Source of the DNA: an uncultured Bacteroidales bacterium
GTDB lineage: Bacteria > Bacteroidota > Bacteroidia > Bacteroidales > Paludibacteraceae
Direction of reading: 5' to 3'
DNA: 50,650 bases
Assembly: GCA_902774185.1 (NCBI GenBank)
Contig: CACYHE010000025.1
Location: 1-50,650 of the forward strand
Each line of letters opens with the position of its first letter. The stretch's first letter is position 1. The notes below the pieces were generated by a model that worked only from the letters and a program-made list of their open reading frames with translations, had not been told where the DNA came from and searched no databases. The translations under genes and the position numbers were made by a program. Positions 1 to 8,035 of the stretch are shown here, in pieces.

Positions 1-1
1 C

Positions 2-2203
2 GACAAATACTGCCAGGCTTACTTCTCTTACGATAGTAAGAAATCCGGTGGATTCACCTGCTCGCACCTCCGTTTCGGCGACGAGCCTATCCACTCGACT
101 TACCTCGTTACTACGCCTAACTTCGTGGCTTGCCACGTTCAGGCATACCTCCACATGTACGATGTTACCCGCGGTCTGCAGGACGGCGGTACGTTCCTTC
201 TGAACACCATCTGGGAGGGAGACGAGCTCGTTAAGAACCTGCCGAACAAAGTGAAGAAATACTTCGCTGACCATAAGATTAAAGTTTATTACATCAACGC
301 TACCAAGATTGCGCAGGAGATCGGTTTGGGCAACCGTACCAACACCATCCTCCAGTCTGCTTTCTTCCGTATCACCGCTGTCATCCCTGTTGAGAAGGCA
401 GTAGAGGAGATGAAGCACTTCATCGTGAAGTCCTACGGCAAGAAGGGCGAGGATGTCGTTAATAAGAACTACGCAGCTGTGGACCGCGGCGGCGAGTATA
501 AGGAGCTGGCTATCGATCCAGCATGGTCGAGCCTGCCTGCTGATCCCGCTAAGGACTACGGAGATGAGCCTGAGTTCATCACCAAGGTCGTTCGTCCTAT
601 CAACGGTCAGGACGGTGACCTCCTCCCTGTTTCCGCTTTCAAGGGCATCGAGGACGGCGCATGGCCTGCCGGTACCGCCAAGTTCGAGAAACGTGGTGTG
701 TCTGCCTTCGTACCGGTTTGGACCGCAGACAACTGTATCGAGTGTAACAAGTGTGCGTATGTTTGTCCTCACGCTTGCCTCCGTCCGTTCGTTCTCGACG
801 AGGAGGAGCTCAAGGGCCTCAACGGTGCGGCTACACGCGAGATGAAGGCTCCGGCTGCTATGAAGGGTATGCACTTCCGTATGCAGGTCGGCGTTATGGA
901 CTGTCTCGGCTGCGGCAACTGCGTCGATGTATGTCCGGGCAACCCGAAGACAGGCAAGGCGCTCCAGATGGTACCGCTCGAGGGACAACTCGGAGAGGCT
1001 GCCAACTGGGACTACTGCGTAGAGCACGTCGCTTCCAAGCAGCACCTCGTTGACATCGCTGCCAACGTCAAGAACTCGCAGTTCGCAACTCCGCTCTTTG
1101 AGTTCTCCGGCGCTTGCTCCGGTTGCGGTGAGACTCCGTATCTGAAACTCATCAGCCAGCTCATCGGTGACCGCGAGATCATCGCTAACGCTACCGGTTG
1201 TACCTCTATCTACTCCGGTTCCGTACCTTCTACTCCGTACACCAAGAACGCCAAGGGTCACGGTCCGGCTTGGTCCAACTCCCTCTTCGAGGACTTCTGC
1301 GAGTACGGTCTCGGTATGCAGATTGCCCACCGCAAACTGCGTGAGCGCCTCGCTGCTCTCATGCAGAAGGGTCTGGAGTGCGGCGACTGCTCGGCCGAAC
1401 TCAAAGAGATGTTCCAGAAGTGGCTCGACAACCGCAATGACGCTAAGATCACCAACGACCTCTACGAGCCGATGGTGGCTGCAATGGAGAAATGCGGTTG
1501 CGACACCTGCAAGGCTATTCTCGCTGAGAAAGACCATATCGTTAAACGCAGCCAGTGGATTGTCGGCGGTGACGGTGCTTCCTATGATATCGGTTACGGC
1601 GGACTCGACCACGTCATCGCTTCCGGCGAAGATGTCAACATCCTCGTGCTCGATACCGAGGTGTACTCCAACACCGGTGGTCAGGCATCCAAGGCTACGC
1701 CGCTCGGCGCTATCGCCAAGTTCGCAGCTATGGGTAAGCGTGTACGCAAGAAAGACCTCGGTATGATTGCTACTACCTACGGATATGTATATGTAGCACA
1801 GATCGCTATGGGTGCTGACCAGGCGCAGACGCTGAAGGCTATCCGCGAGGCGGAGGCTTATCCCGGACCGTCGCTCATCATCGCTTACGCTCCGTGTATC
1901 AACCACGGTCTGAAAGCCGGTATGGGTCACAGCCAGGAAGAGGAAGCCAAGGCCGTTGAGTGCGGTTACTGGCACCTCTGGCGTTACAACCCGCAGCTCG
2001 AGGCTGAAGGCAAGAACCCGTTCTCGCTCGACTCCAAAGAGCCTAACTGGGATAACTTCCAAGCCTTCCTCAAGGGTGAGGTTCGTTTCGCTTCTGTAGC
2101 AAAACAGTTCCCGAAAGAGGCAGACGAACTCTTCGCCGCCGCTCAGGAGAACGCTCAGTGGCGTTACAAATCCTACCTCCGCATGCTCGGCACAGCTTGG
2201 TAA
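2..2203 (+). CDS. nifJ: pyruvate:ferredoxin (flavodoxin) oxidoreductase, 3' part
   Basis: The reading frame is open from base 2, so the gene is cut by the window edge; about 734 C-terminal residues of an enzyme usually near 1180 aa are present. It oxidatively decarboxylates pyruvate to acetyl-CoA and CO2 and passes electrons to ferredoxin in the cytoplasm, central to anaerobic energy metabolism. Visible: two 4Fe-4S ferredoxin motifs (CIECNKCAYVCPHAC and CLGCGNCVDVCPGNP), then the C-terminal thiamine-pyrophosphate domain with SGACSGCGETPYLKL, ATGCTSIYSG and the GDGASYDIG...VYSNTGGQASKATP block. The frame runs cleanly to TAA and a strong hairpin terminator follows. Codon use is GC-rich and biased, as expected for a highly expressed gene. 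Confidence 0.97.
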   Translation, partial: DKYCQAYFSYDSKKSGGFTCSHLRFGDEPIHSTYLVTTPNFVACHVQAYLHMYDVTRGLQDGGTFLLNTIWEGDELVKNLPNKVKKYFADHKIKVYYINATKIAQEIGLGNRTNTILQSAFFRITAVIPVEKAVEEMKHFIVKSYGKKGEDVVNKNYAAVDRGGEYKELAIDPAWSSLPADPAKDYGDEPEFITKVVRPINGQDGDLLPVSAFKGIEDGAWPAGTAKFEKRGVSAFVPVWTADNCIECNKCAYVCPHACLRPFVLDEEELKGLNGAATREMKAPAAMKGMHFRMQVGVMDCLGCGNCVDVCPGNPKTGKALQMVPLEGQLGEAANWDYCVEHVASKQHLVDIAANVKNSQFATPLFEFSGACSGCGETPYLKLISQLIGDREIIANATGCTSIYSGSVPSTPYTKNAKGHGPAWSNSLFEDFCEYGLGMQIAHRKLRERLAALMQKGLECGDCSAELKEMFQKWLDNRNDAKITNDLYEPMVAAMEKCGCDTCKAILAEKDHIVKRSQWIVGGDGASYDIGYGGLDHVIASGEDVNILVLDTEVYSNTGGQASKATPLGAIAKFAAMGKRVRKKDLGMIATTYGYVYVAQIAMGADQAQTLKAIREAEAYPGPSLIIAYAPCINHGLKAGMGHSQEEEAKAVECGYWHLWRYNPQLEAEGKNPFSLDSKEPNWDNFQAFLKGEVRFASVAKQFPKEADELFAAAQENAQWRYKSYLRMLGTAW

Positions 2204-2212
2204 TATTAATAG

Positions 2213-2241
2213 AGAACGCGCGTACACACGCGCGTTCTTTA
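2213..2241 (+). terminator. rho-independent terminator of nifJ
   Basis: An 11-bp perfect stem (AGAACGCGCGT / ACGCGCGTTCT) with a 4-nt loop and a short T-run starts 9 nt after the nifJ stop codon. Confidence 0.85.
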
Positions 2242-2247
2242 CATTTA

Positions 2248-2352
2248 GCGTCTATGCTTTGCGCATCAATGCGCAATATCTCGCGTCTATGCATTGCGCA
2301 TCTATGCGCAATATCTCGCGTCTATGCTTTGCGCATCCATGCGCAAAATCCA
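2248..2352 (+). repeat. REP-like palindromic repeats, upstream cluster (3 x 35 nt)
   Basis: Three head-to-tail 35-nt units start at 2248, 2283 and 2318. Each begins with GCGTCTATGC and contains a hairpin with core TGCGCAT-nn-ATGCGCA. Four more units lie just after the transposase gene. This arrangement is the classical one for REP sequences and their cognate REP-associated tyrosine transposase. Confidence 0.85.
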
Positions 2353-2356
2353 CGCT

Positions 2357-3340
2357 ATGCCCCGCAATTATCGCCTGAAATATTGGAATTACAAGGGACG
2401 CGGCATCTATATGATTACGATCAATATAGCCAGCCGCGTTCCCTTGCTTGGTGTGCTGAGTGGTGGTGAGGATGACGCGAGGGTTGAGTACTCTCTAATA
2501 GGCAAGATGGTCTCGGAACGAATAGAGCTGACCTTCGAGCCATTCCCACAGATACAGATATGTGCTAAGCAACTCATGCCCGATCATCTGCATTTCGTAC
2601 TCTGGGTAAAGGAGGACATCCCTGTTCCTCTCGGTGAAATCATCCGTAAACTGAAGATAGGTTGTACGCAAGCATATCGAGATAGCGGTCGCATGGATGC
2701 AACCTTCACAAACGCTACTCCCCTTTTTGAATCTGGCTTCCATGATCGCGTGTTACTCCATGCCGGACAGTTGCGCAGTATGATCAACTATGTCCATGAC
2801 AATCCACGCAGGGCGGTTATCAAGCGCGCTCATCCGGATTTGTTTATGTTGCGGCAATCAGAGAATGTCTCCGGCTTTGAATGTACTACGCTTGGCAACA
2901 GGTTCTTATTAGATGACCCGATGAAAGAGGTGCTTCAGTGCTCTCGGTCACTTACTCAAGAGGAGATTGACAAGAAGAAAAGCGAGTGCCTGAGACTTGC
3001 TGACAGAGGCGTGGTTTTTGTTTGTGCGGGTATTTCGGAAGGAGAGAAACAGATCTGCCGGGCGTTACGCGAAGCGGGCTATCCTCTCATCATCCTTCTT
3101 AGTGAAGGTTTCCCTGCCGCCGATAGCCCGCATGCTAAATTCTACAAACCGCAAGGCATCTATTTCGAGACCTGCGCTCAAGGCAAACTCTTACTCATAG
3201 AACCTGCTCCGGCTTTGTATGAAGACAGGGATATAGAGGCGGAAGTATATGCAAAATCCGGAACTCTTCCGCATACAACTCTCCGCTACAAGTTCCTCGC
3301 CCTCAATGCGTTAATCCGCAGGCTTTGTAACATCCATTAG
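2357..3340 (+). CDS. REP-associated tyrosine transposase (HUH/Y1) with DprA/SLOG-like C-terminal extension
   Basis: 327 aa if started at 2357 (MPRNYRLKYW); the open frame reaches further upstream, but that part is translated REP sequence. Residues 1-165 are an IS200-like Y1 transposase domain: HUH pair H77 and H79 in MPDHLHFVLW, and the probable catalytic Tyr145 in INYVHDNPRRA. Residues about 190-290 form an extra domain with DRGVVFVCAGISEGEKQ and AGYPLIILLSEGFP, which reads like the glycine-rich nucleotide/DNA-binding part of DprA/LOG-type Rossmann proteins. Known RAYTs nick and join single-stranded REP hairpins; the extension is inferred and might help handle ssDNA. Repeat clusters on both sides support a RAYT identity. 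All catalytic residues are intact, so it may be active. Confidence 0.85.
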   Translation: MPRNYRLKYWNYKGRGIYMITINIASRVPLLGVLSGGEDDARVEYSLIGKMVSERIELTFEPFPQIQICAKQLMPDHLHFVLWVKEDIPVPLGEIIRKLKIGCTQAYRDSGRMDATFTNATPLFESGFHDRVLLHAGQLRSMINYVHDNPRRAVIKRAHPDLFMLRQSENVSGFECTTLGNRFLLDDPMKEVLQCSRSLTQEEIDKKKSECLRLADRGVVFVCAGISEGEKQICRALREAGYPLIILLSEGFPAADSPHAKFYKPQGIYFETCAQGKLLLIEPAPALYEDRDIEAEVYAKSGTLPHTTLRYKFLALNALIRRLCNIH

Positions 3341-3350
3341 CCCCTTTATA

Positions 3351-3485
3351 GCGTCTATGCTTTGCGCATCCATGCGCAATATCTAGCGTTTATGCTTTGC
3401 GCATCCATGCGCAAAATCTAGCGTCTATGCTTTGCGCATCCATGCGCTATATCTCGCGTCTATGCTTTGCGCATCCATGCGCTGA
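3351..3485 (+). repeat. REP-like palindromic repeats, downstream cluster (about 4 x 35 nt)
   Basis: Units start at 3351, 3386, 3421 and 3456, nearly identical to those upstream of the transposase (core TTGCGCATccATGCGCAA). The last unit runs into unrelated sequence after the hairpin. Small changes at the end of units (gcgcaatatc, gcgcaaaatc, gcgctatatc) show they are not perfectly homogenised. Confidence 0.85.
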
Positions 3486-3672
3486 TTGTTATACCTCCAT
3501 TCCCGACCGTCTCGCTTATTGGCAAGACCGTTACATCTACTACCGCAAAGCCGCTAACAAACATATAGGACGCGCCAATAACAAATTTATCGGTATAACT
3601 TCCGACAAGTTCTATTCCACTCTTCGTGGTTTCATCATAGCTTCCCTGTCTGCCCAACTAAAGGCAGAGTAA
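3484..3672 (+). pseudogene. possible 3' gene remnant after the REP cluster
   Basis: An open frame continues out of the last REP unit and gives about 60 residues that look protein-like (SIPDRLAYWQDRYIYYRKAA, then KFIGITSDKFYSTLRGFIIA) and end at TAA. No start codon exists outside the REP sequence. It could be the tail of a gene whose 5' part was replaced by repeats, or a chance frame. I do not recognise the family. Confidence 0.3.
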
Positions 3673-3881
3673 AGCCTTGTTTTCTTATTTTGCACGCCAT
3701 TTAATGGCGTGCTATCATCAGCGTCCATTAGTCCCGGATATTATCCGGCTCATAGCGTCTCTGCGCGGCATATCTATGTGCCGCATTCCCTCCGTATGTT
3801 CGTTATTCGGGATTGCATCCCGATGATTTTCATCTTTTCTCCATCAAAATCAATAAATTCCACACTTTCATACTCCAAAAC
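3673..3881. repeat. run of unrelated hairpins, degenerate REP-like
   Basis: Four compact palindromes lie within 140 nt: GCACGCCATT-t-AATGGCGTGC (3692-3712), CCGGAT-att-ATCCGG (3734-3748), TGCGCGGCAT-atct-ATGTGCCGCA (about 3762-3785) and TCGGGAT-tgc-ATCCCGA (3807-3823). The second and third are preceded by GCGTC, like the 5' tag of the 35-nt REP units, so they may be decayed members. No gene is seen in this stretch. Confidence 0.6.
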
Positions 3882-3912
3882 TTGTATATCTCAGAAAAAA
3901 GCAGTACCTTTG
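3882..3912 (+). promoter_or_regulatory. sigma-ABfr promoter for the Ser/Thr kinase
   Basis: TTG at 3882-3884, 20 nt, then TACCTTTG at 3905-3912. It lies 20 nt before the ATG at 3933 and decides that start over the longer open frame beginning at 3813. Confidence 0.8.
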
Positions 3913-3932
3913 CACTCACAAATAGTCTGGCA

Positions 3933-5150
3933 ATGGTAGATTCTTCGTTCATCGTATCTCCCCTCACGCCCGAATTTTCGGATGTGTGGTCGGAGCCGCA
4001 GTTATTGTCCGCCAAAGGACATAACGCTATCTATGCCGCTACCCGTTTCGGGCGCAAGTACATCCTCAAAGCCTTAGCCGAGCCTTACCGCCAATCCACT
4101 CCGCATGTGGAATTGCTTCGCAAAGAGTTCTCTATAGGCGTCAGTTTGGATCATCCCAATATTGTCCGTTTGCTCGATTTCGGGCACATGGATTCCATTG
4201 GCTGGTATATACAGATGGAGTTTATTGATGGCATTACGCTGGATCAGTTCCTTGAGACCAAACCATCAGCCACCACACGCCGACATATCCTGTTCCAACT
4301 CCTTGATGCTCTTTCTTGCCTGCACGAACGGCAAATTATCCATCGGGATATCAAACCATCCAATATTCTCATTACCCGTAACGGCAATACGGTCAAACTG
4401 ATTGATTTCGGAGTGTCCGACACGGATGATTATGTCACGTTCAAGCAGCCAGCCGGCTCGATGGCGTATATCGCACCGGAACAATTAGCCGGCAAAACGA
4501 TTGATAACCGCGCAGATATATACGCGGTCGGCAAAATCATCAATCTTCTTTTCCCGCATCGCTATAAATATATTGTTCGCATATGCACGCGCGTAAAACC
4601 TGCTGAGCGTTATTCTTCCTGCGCACAGGTGCTACAAGCTATTCGTAGAGCAGATAGAGTGCATATATGGTTGCCGGTTTCACTTATCTTATTGCTTTTA
4701 TCATGCGCAGCTGTATGGGGAACTTATTCCGGCTATCAACATTCCGAACTCGCCCATAAAGAAAACGAAAAACAATTATTCGTTCATGTGGATTCACTGC
4801 GTGCGCAGAATGAAGAACGCCAACACTCGCTTGATTCGCTCAACCGACTCGTAGATTCGCTGGCTATCAAGACCGAAACACCTTCTCCGCGTGAGCAAGT
4901 ACGTCAGCAAGCCGCTGCCATACATTTTGCCCACCAAGCAGCTATCCGCAAGGCGGTTAAAAGTGGAGAGCTGAAAACAATGAACGAAGTGCGCAATTAC
5001 GATGGGGGGCTGCAAGCGAATTTCCAAAAGGCAAAGCAGTCCATAAAAGATCTTATGTTACTGGAGGAATTTATGCAGGCATATATGAATTATTTCAACA
5101 TGAACGACCAACTCTATGACTCCTTGGCGCTCGTTCTGCCGGAGAAATAA
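3933..5150 (+). CDS. membrane Ser/Thr protein kinase with C-terminal extracytoplasmic coiled coil
   Basis: 405 aa from the ATG just after a promoter. Residues 15-240 are a complete Hanks-type kinase domain: ATP lysine K46 (RKYILKAL), HRDIKPSNIL with catalytic D139, LIDFG with D158, and YIAPEQL. A single membrane helix at about 247-267 (WLPVSLILLLLSCAAVWGTY) follows. The remaining 135 residues are charged and heptad-like (HVDSLRAQNEERQHSLDSLN), so probably a coiled coil outside the cytoplasm. This kinase-TM-sensor order resembles PknB-like receptor kinases, but no PASTA domain is seen. Substrate unknown; the three separately promoted genes downstream are candidates for a shared pathway by position only. 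Confidence 0.9.
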   Translation: MVDSSFIVSPLTPEFSDVWSEPQLLSAKGHNAIYAATRFGRKYILKALAEPYRQSTPHVELLRKEFSIGVSLDHPNIVRLLDFGHMDSIGWYIQMEFIDGITLDQFLETKPSATTRRHILFQLLDALSCLHERQIIHRDIKPSNILITRNGNTVKLIDFGVSDTDDYVTFKQPAGSMAYIAPEQLAGKTIDNRADIYAVGKIINLLFPHRYKYIVRICTRVKPAERYSSCAQVLQAIRRADRVHIWLPVSLILLLLSCAAVWGTYSGYQHSELAHKENEKQLFVHVDSLRAQNEERQHSLDSLNRLVDSLAIKTETPSPREQVRQQAAAIHFAHQAAIRKAVKSGELKTMNEVRNYDGGLQANFQKAKQSIKDLMLLEEFMQAYMNYFNMNDQLYDSLALVLPEK

Positions 5151-5166
5151 AAGAAGTAATAAGAAA

Positions 5167-5198
5167 TTGGCGTATATCAGAAAAAAGTTGTACCTTTG
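5167..5198 (+). promoter_or_regulatory. sigma-ABfr promoter
   Basis: TTG at 5167-5169 and TACCTTTG at 5191-5198, 25 nt before the ATG at 5224. It supports the 5224 start and independent transcription from the kinase gene. Confidence 0.78.
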
Positions 5199-5223
5199 CA
5201 GCGGATTTCAAATCATAATACAG

Positions 5224-5796
5224 ATGAACAAAAATGCACCCGAGGTAATACAACTGCGCAAAGATGTAGAAGCGCGTTTTGGCACACGTCCGGCGACACC
5301 GGCTGATTTTGAATCGCTCATCGCGCAAATATGGTTGTGCCTGCATGAGAACTTGGCTCTTAGTACGCTGGAGCGTCTGTGGGGGTACGTGGAAGGCGCC
5401 AATAATACCCGTCTGTCCACACTCAATATTCTTTCCCGCTATGTGGGTTCGCGCGATTGGAATGATTATACCAACCATTTGAAGGAAGGCGAACATGGCA
5501 GTAGTAATCCGTTCATCGCAGAGGGTATCCATACAAAGGACTTGCAACCCGGACAGAGTATTGAAGTAACTTGGTTGCCAAACCGCCGTTGTGTGTTCCG
5601 CTATTTGGGCGATATGCGTTTTGAGGTAGTGGAATCTGTCAACTCAAAGCTTAGCGAGGGGGACACTTTTGTCTCCACATTCTTCCTGACCGGCCAACCG
5701 CTCTTTATAGACCAGCTTGTCCTTACAGGTCATACTACTGTTTCTTATGTCGCCGGCAACAACGGAGGTCTCCAATCTGTCACCCTTCTGACATAA
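5224..5796 (+). CDS. conserved Bacteroidales protein of unknown function
   Basis: 190 aa from the promoter-proximal ATG. The N-terminal half (LRKDVEARFG, TPADFESLIAQIW, LSTLERLWGYVEG, STLNILSRYVGSRDW) has the layout of an uncharacterised, very common Bacteroidales family that looks helix-turn-helix-like. The C-terminal half (GQSIEVTWLPNRRCVFRYLG, RFEVVESVNSKLSEGDTF, VSYVAGNNGG) is a beta-rich domain shared by the same family as I remember it. No signal peptide or membrane segment, so cytoplasmic. A regulatory role is plausible from the HTH-like half but unproven. Confidence 0.7.
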   Translation: MNKNAPEVIQLRKDVEARFGTRPATPADFESLIAQIWLCLHENLALSTLERLWGYVEGANNTRLSTLNILSRYVGSRDWNDYTNHLKEGEHGSSNPFIAEGIHTKDLQPGQSIEVTWLPNRRCVFRYLGDMRFEVVESVNSKLSEGDTFVSTFFLTGQPLFIDQLVLTGHTTVSYVAGNNGGLQSVTLLT

Positions 5797-5825
5797 CACG
5801 ACACAACAAGACATAACAAGAATTA

Positions 5826-5855
5826 GTCGTATTTCAAAAATTTGTTGTACCTTTG
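5826..5855 (+). promoter_or_regulatory. sigma-ABfr promoter with 5' hairpin leader
   Basis: TACCTTTG at 5848-5855 with a poorer upstream element. The predicted transcript begins with a stem-loop (GCGGAA...TTCCGC, about 5860-5881), a possible 5' stabiliser. Confidence 0.7.
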
Positions 5856-5919
5856 CAGCGGAATTCCGAAAGGCGTTCCGCTGATTGGTTTATTAATCCT
5901 ATAATTAATGATTACAACA

Positions 5920-6693
5920 ATGAAAAAAGTATTCTTATTTGTGCTTATGTTTTTATGCATGGCAGGGAGTATGGACGCGGCAGGGTATCGAGGCAACAAT
6001 CGTGGTCGCTCGTATGGTCACTCCAGAAGTAGTTTTAGCAGAAGTCATCGTGGCGGAGGTCGAACTACCGGAGGTGGAAGTTATACCCACCGAATAGGCG
6101 GTATGGTGGGAAATATGTTCGGTGCTTCCTACAAAGGCTTTATTTTCGGAGTAGACGGCTTGGCGTTGCAGGCGGATTTAGCGGTCAAATTACAATTGTC
6201 ACCAACTAAAGATGACATTAAGTTGAAGAATGTACTGACGGAAGAAGTGGCGGTTGAGGAGATTCAGGTGGCGGACACTTATCAGGAACTGCATGATACC
6301 TATAACTGGAGTAACTTCACTTTTGAACTCAATCCGAATATCGTTTATCAGAAGGAAATCGATACTGCCGGACGCAGTACGTTTGCCATATTTGGTGGAG
6401 GCGGTGTGTCGTTGGGTCTTATCAAATCGCTCAATATGGCAAGTTTCGGTTTCGGAGAAAGCAATCCGCTACTCGGCAAATTCGGTGTGAATGGCATCGT
6501 GGGTGTGGAATTCATATGGTCGCGTTTTGTGCTCAGTTTGGATGCTCGTCCCGGTTACGGCTTAGCGTTCAGCTCCAAGTATGAATATCGTGGCGGATTG
6601 GTCGGCGAAGATGTCTTTGAAGTAGATGCAGATCGCAACCTTCGGCATTTCTTCGACTTCGGCGCTTCTATCGGATTCCATTACTGTTTCTGA
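5920..6693 (+). CDS. secreted, probably outer-membrane beta-barrel protein
   Basis: 257 aa from MKKVFLFVLMF (preferred to the in-frame ATG at 5908). A signal peptide ends near SMDAA. Residues 25-65 are rich in Gly, Arg and Ser (RGNNRGRSYGHSRSSFSRSH), a basic low-complexity linker. The rest alternates hydrophobic and polar residues with aromatic turns (FGVNGIVGVEFIWSRFVLSL) and ends FDFGASIGFHYCF; a terminal aromatic residue is typical of outer-membrane barrels. No catalytic motif seen. Followed after 54 nt by a lipoprotein gene, probably in the same transcript. Confidence 0.65.
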   Translation: MKKVFLFVLMFLCMAGSMDAAGYRGNNRGRSYGHSRSSFSRSHRGGGRTTGGGSYTHRIGGMVGNMFGASYKGFIFGVDGLALQADLAVKLQLSPTKDDIKLKNVLTEEVAVEEIQVADTYQELHDTYNWSNFTFELNPNIVYQKEIDTAGRSTFAIFGGGGVSLGLIKSLNMASFGFGESNPLLGKFGVNGIVGVEFIWSRFVLSLDARPGYGLAFSSKYEYRGGLVGEDVFEVDADRNLRHFFDFGASIGFHYCF

Positions 6694-6747
6694 TGGACTG
6701 TCCGTAGGTTTTGTTCATAAATGTTTAATCCCTAAAATAGTACAACA

Positions 6748-7317
6748 ATGAAAACTAAAACTTTTGTTTGGCTATGTTTAGCCCTCTTTATTTGCTCCGC
6801 TTGTGAGCGTGAAACTATCAAACCGGATGATCCGACAACATTCACCAATTCCTCTATTGTGGGCATTTGGGCTTGTATTGCGTCCGATAATCTGACTTAT
6901 GACATATTTACCGGGCAACAGACTTACCATTGGGACTACGATCCCAACGCACAGACATATGATGTACTGTGGTACTTTGACATCAAAAGCGATTCAAAAG
7001 TACAATATGTGAATGTAATAGGTCAAGACAAAGGAGAATACCGTAAGTCGGATAGATATTTACATATCCCCGCTAATTCCGAATGGAGAACCTTGATAGA
7101 TGCCAACTATATCTTCGATCAAGAACACCAAGCTATCAGATGTCCGAGTGGAAAGATTATGGGCTTTACCTTAGAATCTACAGCGGAACTTCTTGGAAGT
7201 GATACTATCTTCTATGTAAAAAGAAAAACAATAGACGAAGCGGTTATTTTTGACAATACAGGATGGATCAAAAGCCAATATGTTGTCCGCGTGAAAGGCA
7301 TCAAGAAAGATTTGTAA
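6748..7317 (+). CDS. lipoprotein, lipocalin-like
   Basis: 189 aa with a lipoprotein signal (MKTKTFVWLCLALFICSAC; Cys19 is the lipidated residue). After a short linker the sequence IVGIWACIAS followed by alternating strands resembles the start of lipocalin-like domains, which bind small hydrophobic ligands, but the match is weak. Likely attached to the outer membrane. No separate promoter is visible, so it is probably co-transcribed with the preceding secreted protein. Confidence 0.6.
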   Translation: MKTKTFVWLCLALFICSACERETIKPDDPTTFTNSSIVGIWACIASDNLTYDIFTGQQTYHWDYDPNAQTYDVLWYFDIKSDSKVQYVNVIGQDKGEYRKSDRYLHIPANSEWRTLIDANYIFDQEHQAIRCPSGKIMGFTLESTAELLGSDTIFYVKRKTIDEAVIFDNTGWIKSQYVVRVKGIKKDL

Positions 7318-7404
7318 TAACTCTCTCAGAGTTAAGCAGTACATTCCGAAAGTATGTAATTTGCACGCGCAAAAGTAAAAAAATCGACAAAAAACATAAA
7401 TTCT

Positions 7405-7436
7405 TTTGTGTATTTCAATTTTTTGTTGTATCTTTG
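7405..7436 (+). promoter_or_regulatory. strong sigma-ABfr promoter for a leader or ncRNA
   Basis: TTTG at 7405-7408, 20 nt, TATCTTTG at 7429-7436. The next convincing coding start is 410 nt away (7847), so a long untranslated RNA is made first. Confidence 0.8.
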
Positions 7437-7442
7437 CAGGCG

Positions 7443-7846
7443 TTTAGCAGCGGCTGATTGTTTCGCGCACGCGAACATATATATTTTTACTGACGAACCA
7501 ATCTGTACATACATAAGTCTGGCAGCTTATAAAAGGAAACAGTTGGCAATCCGTCAGTGCATACTTTGGTATGTACTGCTTTTGCTTTTGTTTCCTTGGG
7601 TTATGCCAGACACCCGTATGTACGAAAGCATAAGCAGTATTTTTGTATATGCTCCTCACCGACCGACAAGCGGGAGAAGAGCGGCACAAGACCGAGAAAC
7701 GAAAAGCAAAAAAATACTGACTAAATCACCGGCGAAACCTCCTGCCGAATAGTAAAGGTGGGGAAAAAAATAGACGGAGAATGTCAAAAATCCGATAAAG
7801 AGTAGACAATAAAAGTTGCGCCCGACACGAATTAGGGAAGAAGAAA
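7443..7846 (+). ncRNA. candidate structured RNA or long structured 5' leader
   Basis: This 400-nt stretch has no convincing gene but several nested complementary segments: GTCTGGCA (7517-7524) with TGCCAGAC (7604-7611); inside it AAGGAAAC (7533-7540) with GTTTCCTT (7590-7597); inside that AGTGCATAC (7556-7564) with GTATGTACT (7569-7577, one G-U). A second domain pairs CAGTATTTTT (7635-7644) with AAAAATACTG (7710-7719). It does not carry the conserved cores of RNase P RNA, tmRNA or 6S that I know. It could be the leader of the small gene at 7847 or a separate RNA. Confidence 0.5.
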
Positions 7847-8026
7847 ATGAAACAAGTATTTTATGCAGAGCCTATGGAAGAAAGCATCATAGGCAAAGAG
7901 ATTTACGAAGTAGTTCGTATTGGGAATAATGGAGAATTTCAGCCAACGGGGCATCGATGTATGCCCAAAGAAGCTGCAGAAGAATTGGCTCGAGAGTTAA
8001 ACGAAGAGTATAATAATTTAGATTAA
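7847..8026 (+). CDS. small hypothetical protein (59 aa)
   Basis: ATG at 7847 preceded by a purine-rich stretch (gggaagaagaaa). The 59-residue product (MKQVFYAEPMEESIIGKEIY ... EAAEELARELNEEYNNLD) is acidic and soluble, with a central Gly turn (VRIGNNGEFQPTGH). No signal peptide. It ends 9 nt before the next gene, so the two are probably one operon behind the long leader. Family not recognised; the acidic small size would suit a binding partner or antitoxin-like role, but nothing proves this. Confidence 0.6.
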   Translation: MKQVFYAEPMEESIIGKEIYEVVRIGNNGEFQPTGHRCMPKEAAEELARELNEEYNNLD

Positions 8027-8035
8027 TATTCGCTT

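Noticed and set aside
2248-3485. CRISPR array
   Set aside because: Units are contiguous 35-nt palindromes without spacers, flanking a transposase; no cas genes.
7408-7752. 114-aa plus-strand frame over the structured region
   Set aside because: It starts inside the promoter, is of odd composition and overlaps several RNA-like stems; more likely noncoding.
7443-7846. Retron or hammerhead ribozyme
   Set aside because: Long hairpins and a CTGACGA string were noticed, but no reverse transcriptase is near and the GAAA core of a hammerhead is missing.
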